Assembly (NCBI RefSeq): GCF_016482785.1
Contig: NZ_JAEMXM010000001.1
Span: forward strand, 757,767 to 821,766
DNA length: 64,000 bases
Source of the DNA: Paenibacillus alkalitolerans
Lineage (GTDB): Bacteria > Bacillota > Bacilli > Paenibacillales > YIM-B00363
Direction of reading: 5' to 3'
A program made the translations under genes and the position numbers. Below the pieces are notes generated by a model. That model saw only the letters and a list, made by a program, of their open reading frames with translations, was not told where the DNA came from and made no database searches. Position 1 is the stretch's first letter, and each line of letters starts with the position of its first letter. Positions 24,993-33,500 of the stretch are shown here, piece after piece.

Positions 24993-26219
24993 CTATCCTT
25001 CTTTCGTTTGTTCCAGCAGCTTTAGCAAGCTTTCCGCAATGACTTCAGCCACTGTGGGATGGTTAATATCGTCCTCCAGCTCAATGAAAGGAATATCCGG
25101 GAGCAGATGCTCCTTAATTCCTTCATGCAGGGCGAGCCGCTCTTGTACACCATCGAACGGCTTGCCCGCCATATCCAATAAGGACACTCCGGCTTTCGGA
25201 AACACGACGATCGCGGGCGCCTTACTCTCATTCAGCTTGTTAGCCATAATCCGGCCCAACTCACGGTTCTCCTCCACCGTCGTTCGCATCAACGTAGTCG
25301 TCGGGTTATGCTGATAGAACACCCGCTCCTTAAATTGCGGCGGAACGGTATCCGGCGGACCGAAATTGACCATATCGAGCGCTCCCACCGAAACAACCTG
25401 CGGTATTCCGGCAGCACCCGCCGCCTCCAATCGATTCGGTCCCGCGCTGAATATTCCCCCGACAAGCTCGTCGGCCAGCTCCGTCGTAGTAATATCGGCA
25501 ACTCCCTTGATATAACCCGCTTTGATAAGCTCCTCCATTGCCGAACCGCCTGTCCCGGTAGCGTGAAACACGAGCAAGTCGTAACCTTTGTCCTCCAAAA
25601 TTTCCCTCACCCGCGTTACGCACGGCGTAGTGACGCCGAACATCGTCAAACCCAGCGTTGCTTTATCGTCCTCCGCACCCTGCTCCAGTTCGATCTGCCG
25701 AATCATTCCGGCTAACGCATAAGCGGCGTTGCTCAATATTCGCCGGGATAACCGATTAATGCCCGCGATGTCGACAACCGAGTACATCATCATGATGTCC
25801 TTCACGCCAACATACGGCCTTGTATTGCCCGAAGCAACGGTGGACACAAGCAGCTTCGGCACTCCGACAGGCAATGACTGCATAGCCGAAGAAGCCACCG
25901 TCGTTCCCGCAGTTCCTCCCATCCCGAACATTCCGCCGACAATGCCCTGCTCCTCCAGTTGCGCCGCGATCGACGCAGCTCCCCGGGCCATAACGGCAAC
26001 CGCCGTTCCGCGATCGTTCAGCTCCCGCAGTTTCTCAATACTTGATCCTCCGGCTCTTGCCACTTCATCCGCCGATACATCGGGCGTAAATAGCGGTTCC
26101 CCAAGAACTCCGGTATCGACAACGAAACATTCCGCCCCGCACGCCTCAAGCGCATCTTTCACGAATTGATATTCATGTCCCTTCGTATCCAAAGCTCCGA
26201 TTATCACCGCTCTTTTCAC
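24993..26219 (-). CDS. Tm-1-like ATP-binding protein (UPF0261)
   Basis: A 408-residue protein of the UPF0261/Tm-1 N-domain family: VIIGALDTKGHEYQFVKDAL at the start, a glycine-rich nucleotide loop (GIVGGMFGMGGTAGTTVASSAMQSLPVGVPKLLVST), and FHATGTGGSAMEELI in the second domain. Tomato Tm-1, which blocks tobamovirus replication, fuses this domain to the TIM barrel encoded next door. The bacterial role is unknown but is presumably metabolic in this sugar-uptake operon. It starts with GTG behind AAGGAG. Confidence 0.87.
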   Translation of the reverse strand: MKRAVIIGALDTKGHEYQFVKDALEACGAECFVVDTGVLGEPLFTPDVSADEVARAGGSSIEKLRELNDRGTAVAVMARGAASIAAQLEEQGIVGGMFGMGGTAGTTVASSAMQSLPVGVPKLLVSTVASGNTRPYVGVKDIMMMYSVVDIAGINRLSRRILSNAAYALAGMIRQIELEQGAEDDKATLGLTMFGVTTPCVTRVREILEDKGYDLLVFHATGTGGSAMEELIKAGYIKGVADITTTELADELVGGIFSAGPNRLEAAGAAGIPQVVSVGALDMVNFGPPDTVPPQFKERVFYQHNPTTTLMRTTVEENRELGRIMANKLNESKAPAIVVFPKAGVSLLDMAGKPFDGVQERLALHEGIKEHLLPDIPFIELEDDINHPTVAEVIAESLLKLLEQTKEG

Positions 26220-26255
26220 CGCAACACCAGCTCCTTCAAGGATCTGATTCGATTC

Positions 26256-27008
26256 TCACTTCAATCCGCCGCGAATAAATTCATAACATGCCTTCATGCC
26301 CTGAAGTATGCCGCCGCCGCTCTCTTCGTCCGCAGAAATCCATCCCTCGTAACCGATTTCTTTAATTGCTTCGAATATCGGTTTGAAATCGATAGCCCCT
26401 TCTCCGAGCACTCTCCAATCTCCATTCTCGAAATCTTTGAGATGAAAGTTATCGATCACATGCCCGAAACTGCGGATCAGCTCCGCGACATTGCCGACCC
26501 CGGACTTCACCAAGTGCGCGGTATCCACCGTTAACCCGACGGATCGATCCCGTACCCGGTCGAAAAAGATGTCGAAATCTTCGCGATACATCACCGGCTG
26601 ATCGTAATGATGGTGCAGCGACAGCTTCACGCCTCGATCCAGCGCTTCAAGACCGAGTCCGGACAGCACGTCCGCATATTCGCGTATATCGTCGGTAGTA
26701 ACCTGCGCCCTGGGAACGCCGTGGCAAAATACGATGAGATCCGTCCCAATGCCCGAGGCAAACCGCAAAACTTTCCGAAGCTGCTCAATACCCTCCTCAT
26801 CCAATCTTCCTCCAGTGATGAGCGCCGAGCCCACACCGGGCAAGCGCCCCCATTCCTCCTTGAATCTTTCCGGCTCATTAAGAAACGGCAAGTATTGCGG
26901 TCCCTTCAATTGCAGTCCGTCATATCCAACCGCTCCGTACTGCTCGAAGAGCAGCATCTGTTCCTCCATCAAAGAGGTGGGTCTCGAAAAAGCGAGCTTT
27001 ATGTTCAT
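26256..27008 (-). CDS. Sugar phosphate isomerase/epimerase-like TIM barrel
   Basis: A 250-residue member of the xylose-isomerase-like TIM barrel (AP_endonuc_2) superfamily. It has divalent-metal-type residues spread along SLHHHYDQPVMYRE, GLTVDTAHLVKSG, VIDNFHLKDFENGDW and WISADEESG. I chose the ATG at 27008 because of the GAGGAGA site and because it avoids overlap with the cupin gene. The longer frame from 27092 is unsupported. It probably isomerises or epimerises the sugar or sugar acid imported by the operon's ABC transporter. Confidence 0.85.
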   Translation of the reverse strand: MNIKLAFSRPTSLMEEQMLLFEQYGAVGYDGLQLKGPQYLPFLNEPERFKEEWGRLPGVGSALITGGRLDEEGIEQLRKVLRFASGIGTDLIVFCHGVPRAQVTTDDIREYADVLSGLGLEALDRGVKLSLHHHYDQPVMYREDFDIFFDRVRDRSVGLTVDTAHLVKSGVGNVAELIRSFGHVIDNFHLKDFENGDWRVLGEGAIDFKPIFEAIKEIGYEGWISADEESGGGILQGMKACYEFIRGGLK

Positions 27009-27037
27009 ATCAAAGATCTCCTCATCAATAATAAGGC

Positions 27038-27400
27038 TTATTCCCCGATCGTCTGCCGGTCCGGCGCCGAGTAAGCGATAATCATGCGGCACGGCTCCCA
27101 GCTCGTTACCGTTGCGTTATGAGGCACATTGCGCGGAATACGCAGCATCATGCCGGGTTCCAGATGATAGGTTTCGTCTCCTAAGGTATGGTCGCATTCC
27201 CCGGATAGCACAAAGATGATTTCTTCGCAATTCGGATGCACATGCCTGGGGTTCGATTGCCCCGCGTTGATATAAACCATTCCGAAGGTCATCTCGCAGT
27301 CGGGATCGATCTCTTGGCCGCAAAGCCATTGAATCTTCCCCCAATCCATGTCCAAAATACGCGCCTTATCCTGCGTTCTCAAATCCGTAATGGTTGCCAT
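27038..27400 (-). CDS. Small cupin-domain protein
   Basis: A 120-residue single cupin with both conserved motifs: a histidine-rich first motif (NPRHVHPNCEEIIFVLSGECDH) and a second motif (GMMLRIPRNVPHNATV). Such proteins act as small isomerases, lyases or sensors. In this operon, between the binding protein and the TIM-barrel isomerase, it most likely participates in the sugar or sugar-acid pathway. Good GAAGGAGAT site. Confidence 0.83.
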   Translation of the reverse strand: MATITDLRTQDKARILDMDWGKIQWLCGQEIDPDCEMTFGMVYINAGQSNPRHVHPNCEEIIFVLSGECDHTLGDETYHLEPGMMLRIPRNVPHNATVTSWEPCRMIIAYSAPDRQTIGE

Positions 27401-27429
27401 ACGCTTAATCTCCTTCTTTATATTTATGT

Positions 27430-28959
27430 TTACTTGGATGCCAATCTTTCTTGATATGCCCCATTCATTTCTTCAATAATCTTCTGATAGTTCGGATCGC
27501 GCTTCAGCTCATCGATCAGGCGGTCCCACTCTCCGATCTTAGATTTGCCCATAATAATTTGCGTCTTCAGATCGTTGATTTTCTTGTTATAGTCCGCGCC
27601 TAGCCTAATGTCGGTTTCCGAGATCAATCCGACGGTAGCATTCGGAGTGCTTATTTTCGATTTCTCGTCGATGATTTTTTTATTCCGCTCAAACACTTCC
27701 TTCGGCATACCCGGTGCGAACGCATACATATAAGGGTCGAATTTCATGAACAGCTTGCCGAACGAGCCGACGCCCACGCTGTCTTTCACGGACTGTTCCG
27801 TCGTCACATAGAAACCGTCTTCCTTCGTATGATGTATCCCTTCAAGACCGTACAGCGACATTGTTCCTCCTTCTTCCGAGGCGCCGAAATCGAGTACGGA
27901 CAATATTTTCCTCACTTTCTCTTCGGGAACTTTCTTCGGGATCGCCGCTACGCCGATGAATCCCGTCCCCTGGCCGGTAAACTGCTGTCCGTTCGGACCG
28001 GCAAGAGAAACGAGCGGCAGCCATTCGACGTTCGGATCGCGTTTCCACTGGTCATACGTCCAACGCCACAAAGCTTCAATCGTTTCGTTCGTCACCCCGG
28101 CGCTGCCGCTCGTCGCCAAATCCCAGAACTGATTGTCTTTCATGACGGAGAAATCCGGCGGAATGAGCCCTTCGTCAAACAGCTTCTTTCTGTAGAGGAT
28201 CGATTCCCTCATTTCCGGCTCCAGGGTAACGTCAATGAGCTTTCCGTCCGCCTCTTTCCATCGTCCGTGCGAAGCTGTAAATATTTGTTCGATAATTCCA
28301 TGCCCGCGCATCGTAAATCCGTACGTATCCTTTTTTCCGTCCGGCTTATTTTCCCTGAAAGCTTTCATAACGTTATACAGATCGTCCGTCGTCTGCGGTA
28401 CCGGCAAGCCCAGCTTATCCAGCCAGTCTTTGCGGATGGCCAAGCCTCCAACCTCCAGCGGACGGACAATGGGGATGACATAGTTTTTGCCTTTAATCTT
28501 CGTATTTTCCCAGATAACCTTAGGCGAGTTCATTAAATTTTCATAGTCTTTGAGAAACGGCGTCAAATCCCAGAAAGCTCCCTGCTTCGCCATCGTCTGA
28601 AACTGCGCATTCGTAAAGTCCATTATCTTTACAAGATCGGGCAGATCGCCCGACGCCAGCGCAACGTTCAACTTATCGTTATATATCGTATATGAGATCC
28701 ACGTTATATTCAGTTTCGTGTTCGTTCGTTTCTCGAATTCTTTAATTACCGGATTGTCCTCGGCAGGCGGCTGGGCGATCGAAAAGTCGCTCATGATGTT
28801 AATTTCCATTGGCGCCTCGGATTTGGGGTTATCGGAGCTTTTTGCCTCCTGATTCGGTTGATTATCCGCCGGTTGGTTCGAACCGGAACCGGAGCAAGCC
28901 GATAAAACCGTTATGAAAAACAACAAGACTGCGATACTTATGGCAACCGTCTTTTTCAT
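27430..28959 (-). CDS. LplA-type sugar-binding lipoprotein
   Basis: A 509-residue extracellular solute-binding protein. The signal peptide is MKKTVAISIAVLLFFITVLS followed by lipobox cysteine ACSGSGSN, so it is anchored to the outer face of the membrane. The mature body has the family 1 pattern (NIMSDFSIAQPP, EFEKRTNTKLNITW, AFRENKPDGKKDTYGFT). I chose the ATG at 28959 because the lipoprotein signal starts there. With the two adjacent permeases it forms a CUT1/Lpl-type carbohydrate importer whose ATPase (MsmX-like) is encoded elsewhere. Confidence 0.88.
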   Translation of the reverse strand: MKKTVAISIAVLLFFITVLSACSGSGSNQPADNQPNQEAKSSDNPKSEAPMEINIMSDFSIAQPPAEDNPVIKEFEKRTNTKLNITWISYTIYNDKLNVALASGDLPDLVKIMDFTNAQFQTMAKQGAFWDLTPFLKDYENLMNSPKVIWENTKIKGKNYVIPIVRPLEVGGLAIRKDWLDKLGLPVPQTTDDLYNVMKAFRENKPDGKKDTYGFTMRGHGIIEQIFTASHGRWKEADGKLIDVTLEPEMRESILYRKKLFDEGLIPPDFSVMKDNQFWDLATSGSAGVTNETIEALWRWTYDQWKRDPNVEWLPLVSLAGPNGQQFTGQGTGFIGVAAIPKKVPEEKVRKILSVLDFGASEEGGTMSLYGLEGIHHTKEDGFYVTTEQSVKDSVGVGSFGKLFMKFDPYMYAFAPGMPKEVFERNKKIIDEKSKISTPNATVGLISETDIRLGADYNKKINDLKTQIIMGKSKIGEWDRLIDELKRDPNYQKIIEEMNGAYQERLASK

Positions 28960-28988
28960 AGCAGAACCCTCCCCATCATATGTTTCGA

Positions 28989-29870
28989 TCATCCTTTGAT
29001 CGAGCCGAGCATAACGCCTTTGGTAAAATGTTTCTGCAAGAACGGGTACACCGCCAAGATCGGCAAAGTTGCGATAACAACCGCGGCCATCTTGATCGTC
29101 TGCGTCGGAATTTGCTGCTCCGAAATCATCTCCGCTGCAGTCGATCCGCCCGTCGACGTTTCCGAATCGATCAGCATATTCCGCAGCACGATTTGCAGGG
29201 GCACCTTGTCGAAATCGTTAATAAACAGAACGGCGTTGAAAAATGTGTTCCAATAACCGACAGCGTAGAACAGTCCGAATGCGGCGAGCGCGGGCGCAGA
29301 GAGCGGGAGCACGATCCGGAAGAATGTGCCCCAATCGTTGCAGCCGTCGATCAGCGCTGCTTCCTCCAGCTCCACCGGTATGCTGTCAAAGAAGCTTTTC
29401 ATCAATATCACATTCCACCCGCTGATTAAGACAGGTATAATCAACGACCACACGCTGTTAATCAGTCCGATTTCTCGAACGACAAGATAATTGGGGATAA
29501 TGCCGGGATTAAATAGAATGGTAATCAGAACCATCAGCATGATGATTCTTCTGCCCCTCAACCTCTTGCGCGACATGCCGAACGCCATGGCCGCCGTAAA
29601 GAACAAGCTCAATCCTGTCCCGACCGTCGCCAGAAACGTACTGACAGCGGTTGCATTTTTAAATGCGGGTGTCGTTAATAAGTACTTATAAGCGCCGACA
29701 TTCCATCTTTCAGGAAACAGAACGAATCCGTTTTTCTGCAAATATTCGTGCGATTCCGTGAAGGAGACGACAAATACGTAGTATAAAGGAAACAGAGTAA
29801 GCAGCCCTATGACAGCTAATACAACGATGTTGACAACGTCGAACAGCCGACTGCCAAAGCTTGCCTTCAT
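28989..29870 (-). CDS. Carbohydrate ABC transporter permease, LplC/YtcP type
   Basis: A roughly 293-residue inner-membrane permease with six segments and the EAA loop (EEAALIDGCNDWGTFFRIVLPLSAPALAA) that docks the ATPase. I chose the ATG at 29870 behind GGGGGT over the TTG at 29879. It overlaps no neighbour and lies 17 bp after the other permease gene. It forms a heterodimer with the LplB-type protein encoded upstream. Confidence 0.88.
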   Translation of the reverse strand: MKASFGSRLFDVVNIVVLAVIGLLTLFPLYYVFVVSFTESHEYLQKNGFVLFPERWNVGAYKYLLTTPAFKNATAVSTFLATVGTGLSLFFTAAMAFGMSRKRLRGRRIIMLMVLITILFNPGIIPNYLVVREIGLINSVWSLIIPVLISGWNVILMKSFFDSIPVELEEAALIDGCNDWGTFFRIVLPLSAPALAAFGLFYAVGYWNTFFNAVLFINDFDKVPLQIVLRNMLIDSETSTGGSTAAEMISEQQIPTQTIKMAAVVIATLPILAVYPFLQKHFTKGVMLGSIKG

Positions 29871-29887
29871 GTCCGGCAACCCCCAAC

Positions 29888-30799
29888 TTAATAGACTCCT
29901 TCCTCGCCTATCCGCTTGGCAAGCCGATTTGCCAATATGACAAGAATGAGACCTACTACCGATTTAAATAATCCGACCGCCGTGCTGTAGCTGAATTGGC
30001 CTTGTTGTATTCCGTTGCGGTACACATACGTTTCAAACACGTCCGCGACGTGGGCGACCGCGCCGTTCGACATCAAGAACACTTGCTCGAAACCGACGTC
30101 CATAATGTGACCGAGCCTGAGAATCAACAAGACCAGTATGACGCTCCTGATGCCCGGCAGCGTAATATGCCATACTTGCCTCCATCGGCTTGCGCCGTCG
30201 ATTTTCGCAGCTTCGTACAACTGCGTATCGACTCCCGTAATGGCCGCCAAAATAATGATCGTTCCCCAACCCGTTTCTTTCCAAATGTTTTGCAGCACAA
30301 GCAATCCCCAGAACGTATCCGCATTCGTCAAAAAATCGAACCTGCTATATCCCAACGATTCTATGATCATGTTGATGATGCCCGACGACTGCGACAGCAA
30401 TAGAAACGAGATGCCGGCTATAATGACCCAGGATAAAAAGTGCGGGAGATATACGATCGACTGGATGACCCTTTTGAACACTTCATGGTTTAATTCGTTC
30501 AGCAGCAAAGACAGCACTATGGGCAACGGGAAAAAAAATAACAAGTTCAACAAGCTGATCATCATCGTATTGCGGAAGAGCAGCATGAAATCCGGGTTAG
30601 AGAAGAATCGGACAAAATGATCGAGTCCGACCCACTCGCTGTTGAATACCCCCATATAAGGCGAATATTCCTGAAATGCGATAACGATCCCCCACATGGG
30701 AACATATTTAAAGAGTAAAAAGTAGAGTACGCCCGGCAAAACGAGCAAATAGAGATATTTGTCGCGTATGATATCCGACCGGAGAGCGCGCCATCTCAT
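29888..30799 (-). CDS. Carbohydrate ABC transporter permease, LplB/YteP type
   Basis: A 303-residue permease starting MRWRALRSDIIRDKYLYLLVLPGVLYFLLFKYVPMWG, the characteristic opening of LplB/YteP proteins. It has six membrane segments and the EAA loop EAAKIDGASRWRQVWHITLPGI. It partners with the LplC-type permease and the LplA-type lipoprotein. It begins six bases after the oxidoreductase gene, so the operon is tightly packed. The imported substrate is probably an oligosaccharide or uronide-like sugar, but it cannot be fixed from sequence. Confidence 0.88.
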   Translation of the reverse strand: MRWRALRSDIIRDKYLYLLVLPGVLYFLLFKYVPMWGIVIAFQEYSPYMGVFNSEWVGLDHFVRFFSNPDFMLLFRNTMMISLLNLLFFFPLPIVLSLLLNELNHEVFKRVIQSIVYLPHFLSWVIIAGISFLLLSQSSGIINMIIESLGYSRFDFLTNADTFWGLLVLQNIWKETGWGTIIILAAITGVDTQLYEAAKIDGASRWRQVWHITLPGIRSVILVLLILRLGHIMDVGFEQVFLMSNGAVAHVADVFETYVYRNGIQQGQFSYSTAVGLFKSVVGLILVILANRLAKRIGEEGVY

Positions 30800-30805
30800 A
30801 TTCCG

Positions 30806-31807
30806 TTACCTACCGCTGGCCACACCTTGATTTAGAAGGACAATCCGCTGCTCCTTGGCGGAAACATACGCTGCGTCAAGAACGGTAACCGTTTTCAAAT
30901 TATCTTGAGCACTGTTGGGCGCTTCCTCTCCGGTTTCCAATGAAACAAGCAGTTGGTTTAAACCTTCGTATGTCGCCACTTCTCTGGAAACGCTATTATC
31001 CCAGGTGGCTTCGGGCGATCTTTCGCCTTTGCGGTACAAGCTTACCGAATTATGGCCGCCCGCAATGGTGCCGGTTTCCCCTATGACGATCAATTCGCCT
31101 TTGCCGAAGGCGGAGGAGAAGCTTTGAACATATGTCGCAACCGCATTGTTTTCGTACACCACTTGGACGGTCGCATCCGTTTCCCCCAGGCAGTCAATCG
31201 CCGCTGAGGACCGGGTTTGGCAGACGACCGATACGGCTTCGCTTCCGAGGATTTGCCGGAATCCGTCAAACCAGTGAATGCCCATGACCGAAAGCGCGTG
31301 TCTCTCTTGTTTGAGACGCCAGCCTTGATCCTGCCGGAAAAACAAGTTGGTGAATATGATGGACGTTACGCTGCCGATCAATCCTTCGGCAACTTTACCC
31401 TTCACCAATTCGAACGGGAAATGGCGCCTGAAATTTTGATTCACCGACACAGCAACACCGTGCTTCTTCGCCTTCTCCGTTATTTCGACCGCTTCGGCCA
31501 GCGTATCGGAGAACGGCTTCTCGACGAATACAGGCAAACCGGCTTCAATCAGCGGGAATATGACTTGCTTGCGGATCGAAGTCGGCGTGCAGACAACCGC
31601 CACATCAACGCCGCTGTTTTGAATAAAGTCTTGCAAATCGGTAAACCGCTGCGGAACGCCGTACTTATCCGCTCTGGCGTTGAGAGTTTCGACGTTCGGG
31701 TCGCAGAGCGCGACGATCTCAATCCGCTCCGGATGATCCTTGTACCCGACAAAATGCAACTCGCTTACTCCGCCTGCGCCCACGATACCCACTTTATACT
31801 TTTTCAT
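30806..31807 (-). CDS. Gfo/Idh/MocA-family oxidoreductase
   Basis: A 333-residue NAD(P)-dependent sugar oxidoreductase. Its Rossmann domain is KVGIVGAGGVSELHFVGYKDHPE, the conserved EKP motif is in FVEKPFSDTLAEA, and the C-terminal domain includes GIHWFDGFRQILG and the family's His. It is first in the operon and is transcribed divergently from an XRE-cupin regulator. It probably oxidises or reduces a hydroxyl on the imported sugar, feeding the TIM-barrel isomerase and Tm-1-like proteins. GGGAGTG site before the ATG. Confidence 0.87.
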   Translation of the reverse strand: MKKYKVGIVGAGGVSELHFVGYKDHPERIEIVALCDPNVETLNARADKYGVPQRFTDLQDFIQNSGVDVAVVCTPTSIRKQVIFPLIEAGLPVFVEKPFSDTLAEAVEITEKAKKHGVAVSVNQNFRRHFPFELVKGKVAEGLIGSVTSIIFTNLFFRQDQGWRLKQERHALSVMGIHWFDGFRQILGSEAVSVVCQTRSSAAIDCLGETDATVQVVYENNAVATYVQSFSSAFGKGELIVIGETGTIAGGHNSVSLYRKGERSPEATWDNSVSREVATYEGLNQLLVSLETGEEAPNSAQDNLKTVTVLDAAYVSAKEQRIVLLNQGVASGR

Positions 31808-31967
31808 TGTCTTTTCACTCCCTGAACGTTATGATTGGTATTTGATTGTAAATAATTCCGCTCTCGGACTCCCTATTACATTACCCGCCAACACCCCCTG
31901 GATAGATCGATCAATTCATAGCGGCCAGTTCAACAACAGTAATGCTTAATCAACCTAATTGTATTTT

Positions 31968-31984
31968 ATTCAACCATGTTGAAT
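31968..31984. promoter_or_regulatory. Palindrome in the divergent regulator/operon gap
   Basis: ATTCAAC-CAT-GTTGAAT is a perfect 7+3+7 inverted repeat about midway between the oxidoreductase operon and the XRE-cupin gene. Additional half-sites (TTCAAC near 31929 and GTTGAA near 32062) flank it. It is a good candidate operator for the divergent regulator. Confidence 0.6.
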
Positions 31985-32013
31985 GAAATGATTATAAAAT
32001 ACGTTCTTAATAT

Positions 32014-32029
32014 TTGCAACCGCTTTCTT
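32014..32029. promoter_or_regulatory. cre-like catabolite-repression site
   Basis: TTGCAACCGCTTTCTT matches the loose cre pattern WTGNAANCGNWNNCW but misses two positions of the stricter versions. It lies upstream of the sugar-uptake operon, where CcpA control would be expected. This is a moderate match only. Confidence 0.35.
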
Positions 32030-32065
32030 GTTTCGATGCCATAATTGCAAACTCAATAAAAGTTG

Positions 32066-32080
32066 AAGTATAGTATACTT
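32066..32080. promoter_or_regulatory. 15-bp palindrome over the XRE-cupin promoter
   Basis: AAGTATA-G-TATACTT is a perfect 7+1+7 palindrome 23 bp before the chosen start codon. It contains a TATACT that could serve as the -10 element, so a bound protein would block transcription. Confidence 0.5.
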
Positions 32081-32103
32081 ATCAATTTTACATGAGGGCT
32101 GCT

Positions 32104-32664
32104 ATGGACCTGGGAAGAAAAATCCGATTGATTCGCAAAGAGCAAAAAAGAACTCAAGATGAGATCGCGCAAATATGCGGATTTACAAAGAGTCTGCTTT
32201 CCAAAATCGAAAGCGGCAATACGATGCCTGCAATTGCGACGCTTATGAAAATCGCGAACGCGCTCGGAGTTAAAGTTTCGGATTTATTGGAGCAGGAAGC
32301 CGGGAACGAAACGGTAATGGTCGCGGCCAGCCAATACGAGGATACGTCCAAATGGATCAAAACGAACAAAGGCTACTCTTTCTTCGCATTTGCGCTGGAA
32401 CGCCGGAATAAAGTAATGCAGCCTTACATTTTTATCGCTAATAAAGGGGAAATCAACCGCCATACGTTTTCACATGAAGGAGAAGAGTTCATATACGTGC
32501 TTTCCGGCAAAATGAAATATAAAGTCGGTAATGTGGAATATGAAATGGGTCCCGGCGACGGTGTCTATTTCAATTCTTTGGAGGAACATCTCGTTATCCC
32601 GATTACGAAACAAGTGAAGTATATGGCGGTGTTTACGGAGTATCAGTCGAAACCTTCGGAGTGA
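32104..32664 (+). CDS. XRE-family regulator with C-terminal cupin sensor
   Basis: A 186-residue regulator. The N-terminal HTH covers residues about 1-60 (RTQDEIAQICGFTKSLLSKIESGNT). The C-terminal cupin covers about 100-180 (SHEGEEFIYVLSGKMKYKVG, GDGVYFNSLEEHLVIP). This class controls divergent catabolic operons and senses small ligands or metal in the cupin pocket. I chose the ATG at 32104, preceded by GAGGG, over the one at 32092. Its likely target is the eight-gene operon running the other way. Confidence 0.88.
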   Translation: MDLGRKIRLIRKEQKRTQDEIAQICGFTKSLLSKIESGNTMPAIATLMKIANALGVKVSDLLEQEAGNETVMVAASQYEDTSKWIKTNKGYSFFAFALERRNKVMQPYIFIANKGEINRHTFSHEGEEFIYVLSGKMKYKVGNVEYEMGPGDGVYFNSLEEHLVIPITKQVKYMAVFTEYQSKPSE

Positions 32665-32704
32665 TATAAGCCGCTCCAATTTATAAAGAGAGAGGAATGG
32701 TGTA

Positions 32705-33217
32705 ATGAAACACTATGATTTTACCCCGGACGATCGGATGTTTCCCGTCGTTGGACTCTTGCATTCAATGGTTACATACAACTATCATCGCTTAAAATTA
32801 CTGGTAGACGGGTTAACTCAAGTCGAGATTGATTATAAGGGTCCGCATGAAGAACTGAACAGCATCGCACAACTGTTAAGACACCTGGCCGTCGTTGACC
32901 TTCATTGGGTATATCGGCTGCAAGCGAAAGACGTGCCGCAAGAGTATCGGAATCGATTCGGACCAATGTATGACAACGAAGGTAAACTGCCTATGGTAAA
33001 AGATGTTCCTCTTGAAAAACTGCTAGAGGAATATGATGAAATCCAAGAAATGTTCAGGCAAATTTGCTTAAAGTTAACCGACAACGACTTAAACACCGTT
33101 GTACCGTACGGGAATGGTCAAACCGCCGCAATCCGTTGGGGTATTTGGCATATCGCCGACCATAGCAGGCATCATTATGCTGATATTGTCCGGTTAAAAA
33201 AGATGATTCGCAAATAA
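32705..33217 (+). CDS. DinB-family four-helix metalloprotein
   Basis: A 170-residue DinB-like protein with the expected helical bundle. Likely metal-binding histidines are in RHLAVVDLHW and at the C-terminus in HIADHSRHHYADI. The family includes thiol S-transferases (mycothiol and bacillithiol) and damage-inducible proteins. The exact role is not predictable. It begins 40 bp after the XRE-cupin gene, on the same strand, with an AGAGAGGAATGG site, so it may be co-transcribed, though its function does not obviously link. Confidence 0.8.
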   Translation: MKHYDFTPDDRMFPVVGLLHSMVTYNYHRLKLLVDGLTQVEIDYKGPHEELNSIAQLLRHLAVVDLHWVYRLQAKDVPQEYRNRFGPMYDNEGKLPMVKDVPLEKLLEEYDEIQEMFRQICLKLTDNDLNTVVPYGNGQTAAIRWGIWHIADHSRHHYADIVRLKKMIRK

Positions 33218-33224
33218 GAGCAGA

Positions 33225-33500
33225 TCAAATAAACGCATGCTTCTTCAAAGCGCTCGCTACCTTCGCAACTCTGGCGCCCAATCTCGCAGCCATGATCAGC
33301 TCCCGCTCGTCCGACAGCTTGCTCGCGGCGGCTTGCCTCGCTTCAGTCCGATTGCGCACGGAATCGATTTCCGCAATGCGAACCATCCGAACGGAACAGC
33401 CGTCCACCGCCTCCGCCCCGCCGGCAACGGCCTGCGCCATCCGAAACACGTGTCCATAAGCGCTATAATAAACAACAAGTATATTCGTCGCCGCTTTCAT
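33225..33500 (-). pseudogene. Internally deleted WrbA-type NAD(P)H:quinone oxidoreductase
   Basis: A 91-residue frame that opens like WrbA (NILVVYYSAYGHVFRMAQAVAGGAEAV, flavodoxin FMN loop) and closes like its C-terminus (AARLGARVAKVASAL). It lacks the roughly 110 residues in between that contain the rest of the FMN site and the tetramer contacts. The reading frame stays open, so this looks like an in-frame deletion. The start overlaps the upstream amidohydrolase stop as ATGA, so it is still translated as part of that operon. A functional quinone reductase is unlikely. Confidence 0.6.

Noticed and set aside
27829-28536. 235-residue plus-strand frame
   Set aside because: Antisense to the sugar-binding lipoprotein gene, with no start signal or recognisable family.
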